Position numbers and translations under genes: made by a program. Below the pieces are notes generated by a model. It saw only the letters and a program-made list of their open reading frames with translations, had not been told where the DNA came from and did no database searches. A DNA stretch of 64,000 bases. It comes from Polyangiaceae bacterium (GTDB lineage: Bacteria; Myxococcota_A; Polyangia; Polyangiales; Polyangiaceae). The stretch covers positions 682,001 to 746,000 of the forward strand of contig JADJRH010000011.1 of the NCBI GenBank assembly GCA_016712345.1, given 5' to 3'. Below, piece after piece: positions 1 to 8,290 of this stretch (within the stretch, counting starts at the first letter, position 1; each line of letters begins with the position of its first letter).

Positions 1-340
1 AGGCCTGGAGCCTTGTCAGGTCTGGAAGCCTTGCCAGGTCGGAAGCTGTCAGGTCTGGAGCCTTGTCATGTCTGACGCTCCCCAAGTATAAAGTCTCCCA
101 GATCTAAGATCTAAGACCTTGTCAGGTCTGGAGCCTTGTCAGATCTGAAGCTGTCAGGTTTGGTGCCCTGTCAGGTCTGGAAGCCTTGCCAGGTCTGAAG
201 CTGTCAGGTCTGAAGCTGTCAGGTTTGGTGCCCTGTCAGGTTTGGAGCCTTGTCAGGTCTGGGGCCTTGTCAAGTCCAGAACCTTCCAGATCTGAAACCC
301 TCCCCAGTATAAAATCTTCCCAGTTCTAAACCTTCCCAGA
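1..340. repeat. degenerate short tandem repeat
   Basis: The block is made of imperfect copies of a unit of about 17-19 bp around CCTTGTCAGGTCTGGAG, alternating with variants such as GCTGTCAGGT and CCCAGTATAAA. It extends to the left window edge, so its full length is unknown. No coding potential is seen. Confidence 0.8.
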
Positions 341-426
341 CTGTTATAGGCCGGTTTGACTACCAAGCCTTGTCGGTCGTGGCCGCCGGCACTCCCCAAC
401 TCCCGCTACGCTCCAGCCCTGCCTTG

Positions 427-729
427 ATGCCCAACGCGGCCCTAAACCTTACTCGCCCCCCAAACACCCGCGCCGCGGCCCGCCACATCGAACTCGACGA
501 GCCCGTCCCCAACCTCGAAGGCGAAGTGGAGGTCATGCTTCGCCCCGTCGTCAAGCCCACGGGCGCAGCCGGTGCCGACGTGTTCGACCTCATCGCCAAC
601 GCCGCCGCCGGCACACGCACCAAACAGGAGATCGACCAGCAGATCGCCGAAGAACGCAGCTCGTGGGGCGCCCGGTGCCCCGCCTATATCTCGATTCCTG
701 CTGCATTATTTAAATCCACGGGCTGCTAA
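427..729 (+). CDS. antitoxin-like small protein (orphan)
   Basis: The product is about 100 residues. Its middle and C-terminal part (DVFDLIANAAAGTRTKQEID followed by a Q-IAEERSSWG tail) resembles the C-terminal tail of small AbrB/Phd-type antitoxins that neutralise PIN-domain toxins. Such proteins usually stop just after the SWG motif; here about 17 unrelated residues follow, so the 3' end may be altered. The ATG at 427 is preferred because the frame upstream, back to a TTG at 370, does not look conserved. No toxin gene follows. The assignment rests on the tail motif only. Confidence 0.5.
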   Translation: MPNAALNLTRPPNTRAAARHIELDEPVPNLEGEVEVMLRPVVKPTGAAGADVFDLIANAAAGTRTKQEIDQQIAEERSSWGARCPAYISIPAALFKSTGC

Positions 730-854
730 GGCGGGCCGTCGCGGCAAGATGGGTTGACTTGCGCCGGGAGGCCGTATACCGGTGTCGCCCGTCGGAGAGG
801 TTCTGCTCAAGCGTGCCTGTCCGCTTTGACACACCCTTTTTGCAGAGGAACTTC

Positions 855-1325
855 ATGAAAACCGTACTTCGCCTCCTTGCGCTCTCGATGACACTTTCGG
901 CCACGGCGTGCGCCACGCTCCCTCCCGAGGACGGACAGGACGACGCAGACCTGGCGGAGGCCGAATCGGCGATCGGCGAAGCGTGCTCGTCGCTCTGCGA
1001 ATGCCCGCTGGGACTCTTCTGTTACATCCCGTCCGGCGACCAGAGCGGCACGTGCATCCAGGATCTGTTCGGCCCCACCGACCCCACTGTCTGCTGGGCA
1101 GACTGCCAGTGTCCGACAGGGATGTTGTGCGATCCGACAATGCACTGCGCCGTGCCCGAGTGCGCCTCGGACTGCGACTGCCCGGCCGGCGACCAGTGCT
1201 TCCGGGGGCAGTGCGTCGACGACATCTACAATCCATGGTCCCAGTGCGCCGCCGATTGCCACTGCTCCGTGGGGCAGACGTGCAACAACGGGACGTGTGT
1301 GGGCGGCGGCTTTCAGGAGCCGTGA
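855..1325 (+). CDS. Cys-rich secreted or lipoprotein
   Basis: A 156-residue protein with an N-terminal signal (MKTVLRLLALSMTLSATAC) whose Cys could be lipidated, although the box (ATAC) is imperfect. The mature part holds four repeated Cys modules of the type C-x2-D-C-x-C-P-x-G-x2-C, like the dickkopf-type Cys knots common in myxobacterial surface proteins. The ATG at 855 is chosen over the upstream in-frame GTG/TTG because AGAGGA lies 6-11 bases ahead and the signal peptide starts there. Function is unknown; location is probably the outer membrane or outside. Confidence 0.8.
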   Translation: MKTVLRLLALSMTLSATACATLPPEDGQDDADLAEAESAIGEACSSLCECPLGLFCYIPSGDQSGTCIQDLFGPTDPTVCWADCQCPTGMLCDPTMHCAVPECASDCDCPAGDQCFRGQCVDDIYNPWSQCAADCHCSVGQTCNNGTCVGGGFQEP

Positions 1326-1402
1326 AGGAATGCCCCGGCGCCCCCGGCGAAAAAGGCGCCCTCGCAGGAACACCCGCCAACGACCAAGCCGGCGACAGCG
1401 AC

Positions 1403-1675
1403 ATGCTCGACGTGCCGATCCTCGGCCGCATCGCCGCCGGCCAACCCCTCCTTAGCCAACGAAAACATCCACGACAACGTTCGCATTGAGCGAACCATGG
1501 TCCGCGGCGGCCGCGACGCATTCGGCCTTCGCGTCCAGGGCGACTCCATGATCGAAGCCGGCATCCTCTCCGGCGACTACATCTTCGTCCGCAAACAACC
1601 CACCGCCAACGGCGGCGACATTGTCTGCGCCCTCATCGGGGATGAAGCCACCGTCAAATACTTCTACGCTCATGG
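1403..1675 (+). pseudogene. lexA: LexA repressor C-terminal fragment
   Basis: Two frames together give a LexA/S24 peptidase domain: VPILGRIAAGQPLL (self-cleavage region with Ala-Gly) in one frame, then NIHDNVRIERTMVRGG, the catalytic Ser motif (GDSMIEAG) and the catalytic Lys motif (DEATVKYFY) in the next. Removing one A at about 1454 restores a single frame. The N-terminal winged-helix DNA-binding domain is absent and the extreme C-terminus is replaced by a HigB fragment. The remnant cannot be a working repressor. An active lexA would have to be elsewhere in the genome. Confidence 0.8.
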
Positions 1676-1786
1676 GCGACCTTGCGGGTCAACATACGTA
1701 GCATTCGCATCAACTCCCAATATCGCATCTGTTTTGTTTGGACTGCGCAAGGACCCAATAACGTCGTCATCGTTGATTACCACTGA
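1672..1786 (+). pseudogene. higB: HigB toxin C-terminal fragment
   Basis: In the frame ending with TGA at 1784-1786 the sequence reads SIRINSQYRICFVW followed by TAQGPNNVVIVDYH. This is the C-terminal signature of HigB/RelE-superfamily mRNA interferases. The N-terminal two thirds is missing and joins directly to the lexA fragment. HigA follows 15 bp downstream, which is the normal higBA order. The toxin cannot be functional. Confidence 0.8.
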
Positions 1787-1801
1787 AATGAGGCAACACC
1801 A

Positions 1802-2112
1802 ATGAGTTGCTCACCTACTCACCGACCGCCCACCCACCCAGGGGAAATGTTGGCATACGAATTCTTTCCCCCATGGCTCTAACTCAGGTTGAGCTAGCAG
1901 ATCGACTTGGCGTACCTTTTCAACGGATTAACCAGATCATCCGTGGAAAACGGTCGGTGACTCCTGATACAGCACTTCGTTTGGCTCGCTTCTTTTCAAC
2001 GTCCGCTGAGTTTTGGCTAAATCTGCAACAGTCCTGGGATCTATTCCAAGCGCGGCATTCACCCACACGACAAGCCATCGAATCCATCAAGCCACTCAAG
2101 AAGGCCGGCTAA
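1802..2112 (+). pseudogene. higA: HigA antitoxin, frameshifted at a C-run
   Basis: The gene starts at ATG 1802 with a GAGG Shine-Dalgarno 9-13 bases upstream and reads PTHPGEMLAYEFFPP, the usual HigA N-terminus. The frame then shifts at the C-run 1868-1872 (five C; six would keep the frame) and continues as MALTQVELADRLGVP, a helix-turn-helix of the HigA/VapI family, through to the stop at 2112. All HigA parts are therefore present in two frames. It could be a recent mutation, a slippage site or a sequencing error. Its toxin partner is already truncated. Confidence 0.8.
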
Positions 2113-2282
2113 CAAACAGCATTTCATCGCCGACCACTGCTACACCTTCCCATCCTCACCGCCGCAATTCAGGTCGGCGTGAAAGCGTGGGGTGAACAAG
2201 CCCGGTCGCCGCACCAAGCCCTCGGCCACCCATTCGCTCAACGTAAAACCACCGCCTCATCCCTCCACCTCCTGCTTCCGGT

Positions 2283-2460
2283 GCCACGCGGCGAGGAGGC
2301 ACTGAGAACCACGATGACCCTGAAATGGCCCGTGGGCCCAACGTCCGGCTCATGATGCCACGCGCCGAGCAGTGAGAACAACAATGACCCTGAAATGGCC
2401 CGTGGGCCCAAAGTCCGGCTCATGATGCCGCGCGCCGAGGGGCACCGAGATCCACGATGA
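2283..2460. repeat. 70-bp tandem repeat, about 2.5 copies
   Basis: The segment ATGACCCTGAAATGGCCCGT recurs at 2314 and 2384 with GTCCGGCTCATGATG and CGCGCCGAG in the same spacing. The period is 70 bp and a third, partial unit follows. No gene is visible between 2113 and 3372; the stretch is filled by this repeat and the ones listed next. Confidence 0.75.
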
Positions 2461-2472
2461 CGACGAGAGGTG

Positions 2473-2627
2473 TCATCTTGACAGTGGCACCGTCACATAT
2501 CACCGCAAAGTGACGGAAAAGCCCCAACACCTCTTGCCCCTCCGCATTGCCAAAAGCGCTGATTCCCCCTCGTAACTGCCTGAAAACGTCAGACGAACCG
2601 CATCTTGACACCAGCACTGTCGAGATG
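2473..2627. repeat. inverted-repeat (MITE-like) element, copy 1
   Basis: This 155-bp segment is bounded by imperfect inverted repeats (CATCTTGACAGTG on the left, CACTGTCGAGATG on the right). A second copy at 52293-52446 has perfect 14-bp ends. The similarity runs on for about 40 bp beyond the right end in both copies (CCCCGCGCATACA). It encodes nothing recognisable. Confidence 0.75.
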
Positions 2628-2744
2628 CGTTCCCGGCCCCGCGCATACATACCTCCCGCCCGCCCTTCCTGCCGAGCCGTTGCCGCCCGAACCGCGGTCA
2701 GCCGCCGCCCCGCTGCGATGGGATGCTGCTTGCGCGCCTTACAA

Positions 2745-2935
2745 CCGCCCTTCTCCCCGATGGGAACCCTGCTTGCAAGCCTTGCATGCGCTTCTCCCCC
2801 CAACGGGAAACCCCGCGCGCAAGGCCTGCAAGCGCCTCCCCCCGCGACGAGAACCCCGCTTGCAAGCCTTGCATGCACTTCTCCCCCCAACGGGAAACCC
2901 CGCTCGCCATACCTGCATGCGCCCTCCTCCGACCT
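2745..2935. repeat. TGCAAGC-type tandem repeat
   Basis: Copies of a unit of about 45 bp contain CTTGCAAGCCTTGCATGC or CTGCAAGCGCC, then a C/T-rich stretch and ACGGGAACCCCG. The same family occurs at 11300-11420, 48980-49085 and 52545-52660, three of the four times directly before the dispersed 350-bp repeat. Confidence 0.75.
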
Positions 2936-2949
2936 GTCGGATCAGAATT

Positions 2950-3296
2950 GAGCAATCAGCAGCCACCGTTGCTTTGTCCACAAGCTGTTTTGGGCGCCTT
3001 CTCCACCCCGTTGCTCAAACATGCCCCTCGGGCGCGCGAAACCTTGCCAACCATGTGAACAAGCAGCGCCGGAGCCGCTGCATTGCAGAAGCGCGGGGGG
3101 CGTTGCGGGGGCGCCAGCCCTCCCGCCCCTGAATTTTGCGTTGAATCTCACGCAAGCCCGTCCGCTGCGCAACGCGCGTTTTTGATGAACATGGCGGTTG
3201 CATGCGAAGAGTAAACGCGCGAGACTGGAGCGGTGGTGAACGCGGAGTGGGCACGGATCGGGATGGATGGGCGGAACCGTCCATTACGTGTTCGGC
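2950..3296 (+). repeat. dispersed 350-bp repeat, copy A
   Basis: One of six related non-coding copies (A-F at 2950, 11446, 22200, 35908, 45440 and 49108). Shared blocks are GGGCGCCTTCTCCACCCCGT, CCCCTCGGGCGCGCGAAACC, GCGCGGGGGGCGTTGCGGGG and GCATGCGAAGAGTAAACGCG, in the same order. It ends in an attC-like palindrome and is followed within 80 bp by a plus-strand gene. No open frame is conserved among copies. Confidence 0.85.
3235..3296 (+). other. short attC-like site A (end of repeat copy A)
   Basis: The left arm GGTGAACGCGGAGTGGGC pairs imperfectly with the right arm GTCCATTACGTGTTCGGC. The right core reads GTTCGGC against the attC consensus GTTRRRY. It is weaker than the ten sites listed separately, but equivalent arms occur in copies B, D and F. 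Confidence 0.45.
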
Positions 3297-3372
3297 GGAC
3301 GAGCGGGGCCTGGTCCTCGTTACAACGTGAGGTTACTGGCCGGGATTCGAAACATTGTAGGAGAACCGATTC

Positions 3373-6300
3373 GTGAGCCCGGCGATCAAGCCTCAGCCGT
3401 CCGACAGTGAGCTTGAGATCGTTCAGATGTTGCGTCAGTACGTGCCAATGATACGCCACACAACCCAACAAGCGCGAACGTACTATACGGGCACGGTCGA
3501 CGAGACCAGTGTGACACATTGGCTTCTGCAATGGGGCGACAGCCGCTCAATCGAGCTCGCAGCTCGGCTGCTTCAACACCTGCATTTCATTGACGTTAAC
3601 CGCCTTGTTGCCCTAGTACAAAATGCGATTGGCAAGATTCCTGCTGAGCATCGCCAAGCCGCACTGTATGTGCCCATCGGCAAGCCTTATGATAGTGCAG
3701 CATTGGTCGCATATAATTACACGAAAGCCTCCGGCCTTAGTGAGAACGAATTGACACGCAGATGGCGAGAGCTGGGCGAGCTTGACAGTGAAGAGGGCAA
3801 CTCCCCAATCATAATGCTCGATGACAACGTCACCTCTGGAACTCAACTCGCCCAGTTTTTCTCTGAGATGACAGCCGATTACGCAGGGGAAAGGGAGCAC
3901 CTCTCGCGTCCACTATCGACCTCGCAATTCTCCTCACTCACGAAGCGCCAGATTTATGTCGCCGTCGCTGTCGAACTGGACGATTCGTGGCAGTTGTTTG
4001 GGAAAGTTGCAGCCAGCCTTGGACTGAACATTAAAATTGCTTCTGGTACGCATGACGGTACGGCTTGGCTTACGTACGGCAATCCACTTTGGGACACCCC
4101 CGAGTCCGCTCAATGGGCTCGTGAGCGCATTTCCGAACTCAGCCGTGTGCTCCTGAGTGACAAGAGCTGGCCCGAGGAGAAGCTCAGCAACCGTTTGCTC
4201 GGCTACGGCAACGTTCCAAAACTTACGGTATTTGCTCACAATGTCCCAAAGTCGCTTCCGGCTCCGTTCTGGAAGTTCGGCTTGTCTAAGGCGGGGCCGT
4301 GGGTGCCGTTGTTCCCTGAACGCGAGGAGTGGATGCGGTACGGTGCCGAAATTAGGGCCCCGCGTGACGACAATAAGAGCTTGGTGGAGTCGATTTGGGA
4401 GCGCGCGCGTGATGGCCAATCGAAGGCGGCCTACGATGTTTCGAATCCGGCCGCAGTCATCGGCACGTACCTCGATGTGTTGTCCCCTCGCTTACTCGAG
4501 GGCAGCATTTACACAAGGACATTGAATAGCGCCCAGCGTGGTGCCATCAAAATTGGCGAAGAACCCGCCGCCGGAATCGACTTCTGTGACAAGGACCTCA
4601 CGTTTCTTAGCGGCTGGACTGGCCGCGGGAAGACCACCATGTTGCGGCTCTTTGCCCGCCGCACAATTCGCAGCACACAGCAGCTAAGGATTCCGTTCTT
4701 TCTATCTGCCGATGCTGTGACTGACAACATCCCGCGATGTATCCTCGAGCAACTCAAGCAGCACGCCAACGCGCTTCGTAGCGAATCTGATGTGACGAAT
4801 TGGCTCCTCCAGCAGCCTACCCTAATACTGATCGACAACTGGAGTCGTGCTTCAGCACGTTCACGTGGAATCATCAGCGGGTTCTTGCAGAACTTGCGAC
4901 CTCCCAGGATGGCCGTGGCGATTGCTGGAGAACCTAGCGTCCCGCCGCCGACGTTGCCGAATCTGCATTGTATCGAGGTAGAGAGATACTCCACTGACGA
5001 ACGCGACGCGGTGATTCGCGGCTTCTTTGGGGCCACGCTAGACGCTGGCGCTTGGGTGATTGAAAGTACGCCATCGGGATTGGGCGCCCTTTTACAGGAG
5101 CCGCTGATACTGGACATCTATCTTGGTCTCGTTCGTGATGGCTTCATGCGTCCGCTACTACCGCACAATGTGCCAACTCTCCTGGATCTCGTGATGCGAA
5201 AGGCGCTTGCGTCGCGGCGCGACGTGGAAGGCCGCTTCAATGACGCTTGTCACGTTTGTGTAGAACTCGCGACCGGGCAGGCTCGCTTCCATGCGGGACA
5301 AATTGCTGATGCGCTCAGACACGCGGGCGTCGACGAGACCGCTTCGGTGTTCACGGAGGACTTGGAGGCAGCTGGCATCCTCCGACGTCTGGGCGCCAGC
5401 TACGAGTTCAAGAGCACCATTTGGCGATCGCACTTTATATCGAAGGCAATCGCAGACAGCGGAGCATGGGGCACGCCCGAGGCGGTCCGCAAGTGGGTAG
5501 CAGAAACGGAACAAACTCAGCTATCCGATCTGCTCCCATTCGTCACGGGGCTTGTCCGCGAAAGCGTGACGCAGGACGCCCTCTTTGAGTCGCTGCTTGC
5601 ACGAAGCATTGAGCTATTTTTGCGGGCGCTGCCAATGAGGGCAACCGTGGATGCCGAGGAGCGAGTGCACGAATTTGCCAAGAGGTGCCTTCTGGGCCTT
5701 CGCGATACATATGTGCAACTGGTGAACCAGCATTTCCGGGTGTTCAAAGACGCCGTAGAGCCATGGTCATCAAGCAGCGAGGAGATCCAGAACCCCAAGG
5801 TTGCACTGGTTGGGCGCCTTGGACCACGAAGCATGACCTACGAGTTTTTCCTCGCAACGGAGGAGTCAGAGGATATCGAGGTTGAAAGAAGCTTTGGTGC
5901 ACCGGAAGAGGGAGCGTACATGGCAGACATTGTACCCTCAGTATCAGGCGAGCCGCCCAACGGAGCGACGCCGATGGCGGCGGTAAGAATCGACTATGCG
6001 GATGGCCGTCGAGTGCGCAGTCTGGATCTCGGACGCATGGGCTTGCGTCCAGGTTCAGTTCGTTTGATCGCGGCACGTACGCTTGTTGAGAACATCAAAC
6101 TTGCTCTGGACGAACAGCGCATCTTCGCACCTTGGATAATGCGAGAACGATTTGGGTTGGCCTTTGTTTCGACCGACCATGTCGGCTCTCTGGACTTCTG
6201 GCTTAGGCAAACCGTCGAGAACGTCGTGCAGTTCGCCGCCCAATGTCTTGCAGGCTTGGGGCCTGTTGAGAACTCGGAGCAACCTGGCTTCTTGTCAGAG

Positions 6301-6876
6301 TCCCCCTCGGATTCCTTGCAGATGCTTGTCGTCGTGGGAGAATGGCTACTGAGCAGTGGCTTTCGCGCCATGCCGCTTGAAAACGTGGTCTTGCCAGGTC
6401 CCCAGTTGCAGGAGGGGCGACTAAGCTACACTATTGATCGGCGCATAGCGCGCCTTGCTGCGCTCTATAGGGCGGTCGCTGAGACGTATAGAGCCATTTG
6501 TGACGGGATGTCCGAGGATGTGAGGGCACATCTGTTCTTTGCTCAATGGCCTTGTCGAGCCGTGGTTGAGCTGGAAGTTGACGACGACGACGAGGAGGGC
6601 GAATGGACCATGTTCTGGGAGCCGTGTGAGGCGTGGGATACGTCGCCGCTGGTTAGTGTGGTTCGCGGGCGCTCGTCTCTCCTATTCGACTTCGAGGGTA
6701 TTGACGAGCGGCACCGACACCGATGTGCTCGATGGGGGAGACGATTCCATCATACTAGGGGCAAAAGTACCACGGGTTCATGGCTTCTTTGGGGCGATGC
6801 CGTGACGAGCGAAGTGTGTGACTTGCTCAAGGACGACGTGGAACAACTCGAGCAATGGTTCTCCAGTGGTACGTGA
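3373..6876 (+). CDS. PRTase-CE / STAND-type NTPase, putative defence protein
   Basis: A 1167-residue protein. Residues about 30-310 look like the phosphoribosyltransferase-like PRTase-CE domain: IIMLDDNVTSGTQ (146-158) matches its PRPP-loop-like motif, and LTVFAHNVP followed by WK near 285-301 fits the end of the fold. A P-loop, GWTGRGKTTML (414-424), and a Walker B-like LILIDNW (about 493) follow, giving a STAND-like NTPase with a long alpha-helical C-terminal half that probably senses a trigger. The GTG start has AGGAG 9 bases upstream. It lies between attC A and attC 6925, as a cassette gene. A defence role is inferred from the architecture. Confidence 0.8.
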   Translation: MSPAIKPQPSDSELEIVQMLRQYVPMIRHTTQQARTYYTGTVDETSVTHWLLQWGDSRSIELAARLLQHLHFIDVNRLVALVQNAIGKIPAEHRQAALYVPIGKPYDSAALVAYNYTKASGLSENELTRRWRELGELDSEEGNSPIIMLDDNVTSGTQLAQFFSEMTADYAGEREHLSRPLSTSQFSSLTKRQIYVAVAVELDDSWQLFGKVAASLGLNIKIASGTHDGTAWLTYGNPLWDTPESAQWARERISELSRVLLSDKSWPEEKLSNRLLGYGNVPKLTVFAHNVPKSLPAPFWKFGLSKAGPWVPLFPEREEWMRYGAEIRAPRDDNKSLVESIWERARDGQSKAAYDVSNPAAVIGTYLDVLSPRLLEGSIYTRTLNSAQRGAIKIGEEPAAGIDFCDKDLTFLSGWTGRGKTTMLRLFARRTIRSTQQLRIPFFLSADAVTDNIPRCILEQLKQHANALRSESDVTNWLLQQPTLILIDNWSRASARSRGIISGFLQNLRPPRMAVAIAGEPSVPPPTLPNLHCIEVERYSTDERDAVIRGFFGATLDAGAWVIESTPSGLGALLQEPLILDIYLGLVRDGFMRPLLPHNVPTLLDLVMRKALASRRDVEGRFNDACHVCVELATGQARFHAGQIADALRHAGVDETASVFTEDLEAAGILRRLGASYEFKSTIWRSHFISKAIADSGAWGTPEAVRKWVAETEQTQLSDLLPFVTGLVRESVTQDALFESLLARSIELFLRALPMRATVDAEERVHEFAKRCLLGLRDTYVQLVNQHFRVFKDAVEPWSSSSEEIQNPKVALVGRLGPRSMTYEFFLATEESEDIEVERSFGAPEEGAYMADIVPSVSGEPPNGATPMAAVRIDYADGRRVRSLDLGRMGLRPGSVRLIAARTLVENIKLALDEQRIFAPWIMRERFGLAFVSTDHVGSLDFWLRQTVENVVQFAAQCLAGLGPVENSEQPGFLSESPSDSLQMLVVVGEWLLSSGFRAMPLENVVLPGPQLQEGRLSYTIDRRIARLAALYRAVAETYRAICDGMSEDVRAHLFFAQWPCRAVVELEVDDDDEEGEWTMFWEPCEAWDTSPLVSVVRGRSSLLFDFEGIDERHRHRCARWGRRFHHTRGKSTTGSWLLWGDAVTSEVCDLLKDDVEQLEQWFSSGT

Positions 6877-6924
6877 TATGAACTCAAACCTCAAGCAGGG
6901 GACCACTGGGCTCAGACGGAGGCC

Positions 6925-6989
6925 GCCGAACTCAAAATTGGTGCTGACGGTCGAGCTACGCCCGCCCGCAGCACAATTTGGCGTTGGGT
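6925..6989 (+). other. attC-like recombination site 1
   Basis: Left box GCCGAAC, right box GTTGGGT (fits GTTRRRY). The arms AAATTGGTGCTGACGG and CCGCAGCACAATTTG pair with one unpaired G and one unpaired A, six bases apart, in the left arm. It lies 49 bp after the preceding stop codon and before the next cassette. Confidence 0.8.
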
Positions 6990-7053
6990 GGGCTGAAATG
7001 CTGGAAGAGCTTTCTTACAGACTCACTGCAGCACCAAGTGCGATCGAGGGCGA

Positions 7054-7320
7054 ATGGGCTGGACGCTAAACGGAGTGCAGTTCCTTTACGGTGCGGCTGC
7101 GACCACGGTCGACTCGGACGGCAACAACGTTGCGTGGGTCTGCCCATGCGGTGCGCCAGTGTTGCTGATCTATCAACGAGGTCGACGCGGTTCGAGTGCC
7201 GCGCGGCCGGCCACCTGCCGATGCGGAGGCCGCTACTATCTTGATCCACCTTATGGCTCACAACCTGAACCACCTCGTGGACAGATGAGGACGCCCGCCG
7301 CACAGATGACGATCCGATAG
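7054..7320 (+). CDS. small zinc-ribbon-like protein
   Basis: An 88-residue protein with two Cys pairs, CPCG (about 31) and CRCG (about 58), spaced like a zinc ribbon, then YYLDPPYG. It starts at ATG 7054 with GAGGG just upstream. The gene ends 13 bp before the Shedu-like gene and lies in the same attC-bounded segment, so the two are probably co-transcribed. The function is not recognised; an accessory or regulatory subunit for the nuclease is possible. Confidence 0.6.
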   Translation: MGWTLNGVQFLYGAAATTVDSDGNNVAWVCPCGAPVLLIYQRGRRGSSAARPATCRCGGRYYLDPPYGSQPEPPRGQMRTPAAQMTIR

Positions 7321-7333
7321 CGGAGTTGCCGGA

Positions 7334-8140
7334 ATGAAACTCGAAGACGCCGTATCCACAGGTGAACCGAGACCGATGGACCCGCTAGTTGAGGCTTTGA
7401 CGCCGGCCCAAGTCCACCGTGACGTCGACGAGTTTATTGCGCTCTTCGACGCCGGATCGAAAGAGGAGGATGTTCACCAGTTTCTTGCCACACACTCTTA
7501 CTTCTTCAACAACCATCTGCGCCTGCTGAGCGTTTGCCCGCTGTACTCGAAGATCCGCCTTGGTTCTGAATTCACCACGGACTTCGCATGGTTCGATACA
7601 AGTAGCTTCGGCCCGGAGTGGACGTTCGTCGAAATCGAGTCTGCCGCGGGCAGAATGTTCACCAAGTCGGGAGAGCCTTCGGCCTTACTCAACCACGCCA
7701 TACAGCAAGCTCGCGATTGGCAACAATGGATCTCTGACAACATCGCCTATGCGCGCGAGCAGTTCCCTCACGTCAGCTATCCAATGTGCTACGTCTTTGT
7801 GGGCCGTCGTTCGGAGTTCACTCCGTCGACCGTAAAGCGCCTCCGGAAGCTATCGTACGATCACCGTGCTCACTTGAAGATCCACACCCTCGACAACTTC
7901 GTCGGTAATGCACTCAGCGTCCTCGAACTCATGAAGCTACGTGGTGGCGCGGGCAATTGGTACGTCCCCATGTGCGCTCTGACGCATGCCGAGTTCGCCG
8001 CGAGGAAACCGGAAGGAGCCTGGAAGTATCTGGCCGCCAAGGGACACGATGAGACGCTGCGGTACTATCATGATATGCGCATCGGCAGCCGAATCAGCGT
8101 CGCGACCACGCCCGAGGTCATATATGAAGATGACGACTGA
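7334..8140 (+). CDS. Shedu-like (DUF4263) nuclease
   Basis: A 268-residue protein. FLATHSYFFNN (about 53-63) and YVFVGRRSEFT (about 154-164), followed by a KIHTLDNFV segment, match the DUF4263 domain of the Shedu protein SduA. The PD-(D/E)XK-like core reads TDFAWFD then WTFVEIES; the usual Lys of E-x-K is replaced by Glu, a variant also seen in DUF4263 proteins. Shedu proteins are single-gene anti-phage nucleases. The start has GGAG 9-12 bases upstream. It is the second gene of the cassette bounded by the attC sites at 6925 and 8156. Confidence 0.75.
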   Translation: MKLEDAVSTGEPRPMDPLVEALTPAQVHRDVDEFIALFDAGSKEEDVHQFLATHSYFFNNHLRLLSVCPLYSKIRLGSEFTTDFAWFDTSSFGPEWTFVEIESAAGRMFTKSGEPSALLNHAIQQARDWQQWISDNIAYAREQFPHVSYPMCYVFVGRRSEFTPSTVKRLRKLSYDHRAHLKIHTLDNFVGNALSVLELMKLRGGAGNWYVPMCALTHAEFAARKPEGAWKYLAAKGHDETLRYYHDMRIGSRISVATTPEVIYEDDD

Positions 8141-8155
8141 CGACTGGAGACGACC

Positions 8156-8241
8156 ACCCAACTTTCTGTTGCAGCTGACAAGCACCATCGCCGGGCCTGC
8201 GGCCCGGCTCAGGATGCTTGCAGCTGAACAGAGCGGTGGGT
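8156..8241 (+). other. attC-like recombination site 2
   Basis: Left box ACCCAAC fits RYYYAAC. The arms CTGTTGCAGCTGACAAGC and GCTTGCAGCTGAACAG pair perfectly except for an unpaired G and A six bases apart. The right box reads GGTGGGT, one base from GTTGGGT. The apical part carries a GCCGGGC/GCCCGGC hairpin. Confidence 0.85.
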
Positions 8242-8290
8242 GGGTTTTCCATCCCGCACACCGACAGCAGCACATTCGGGAGGACGAGAA

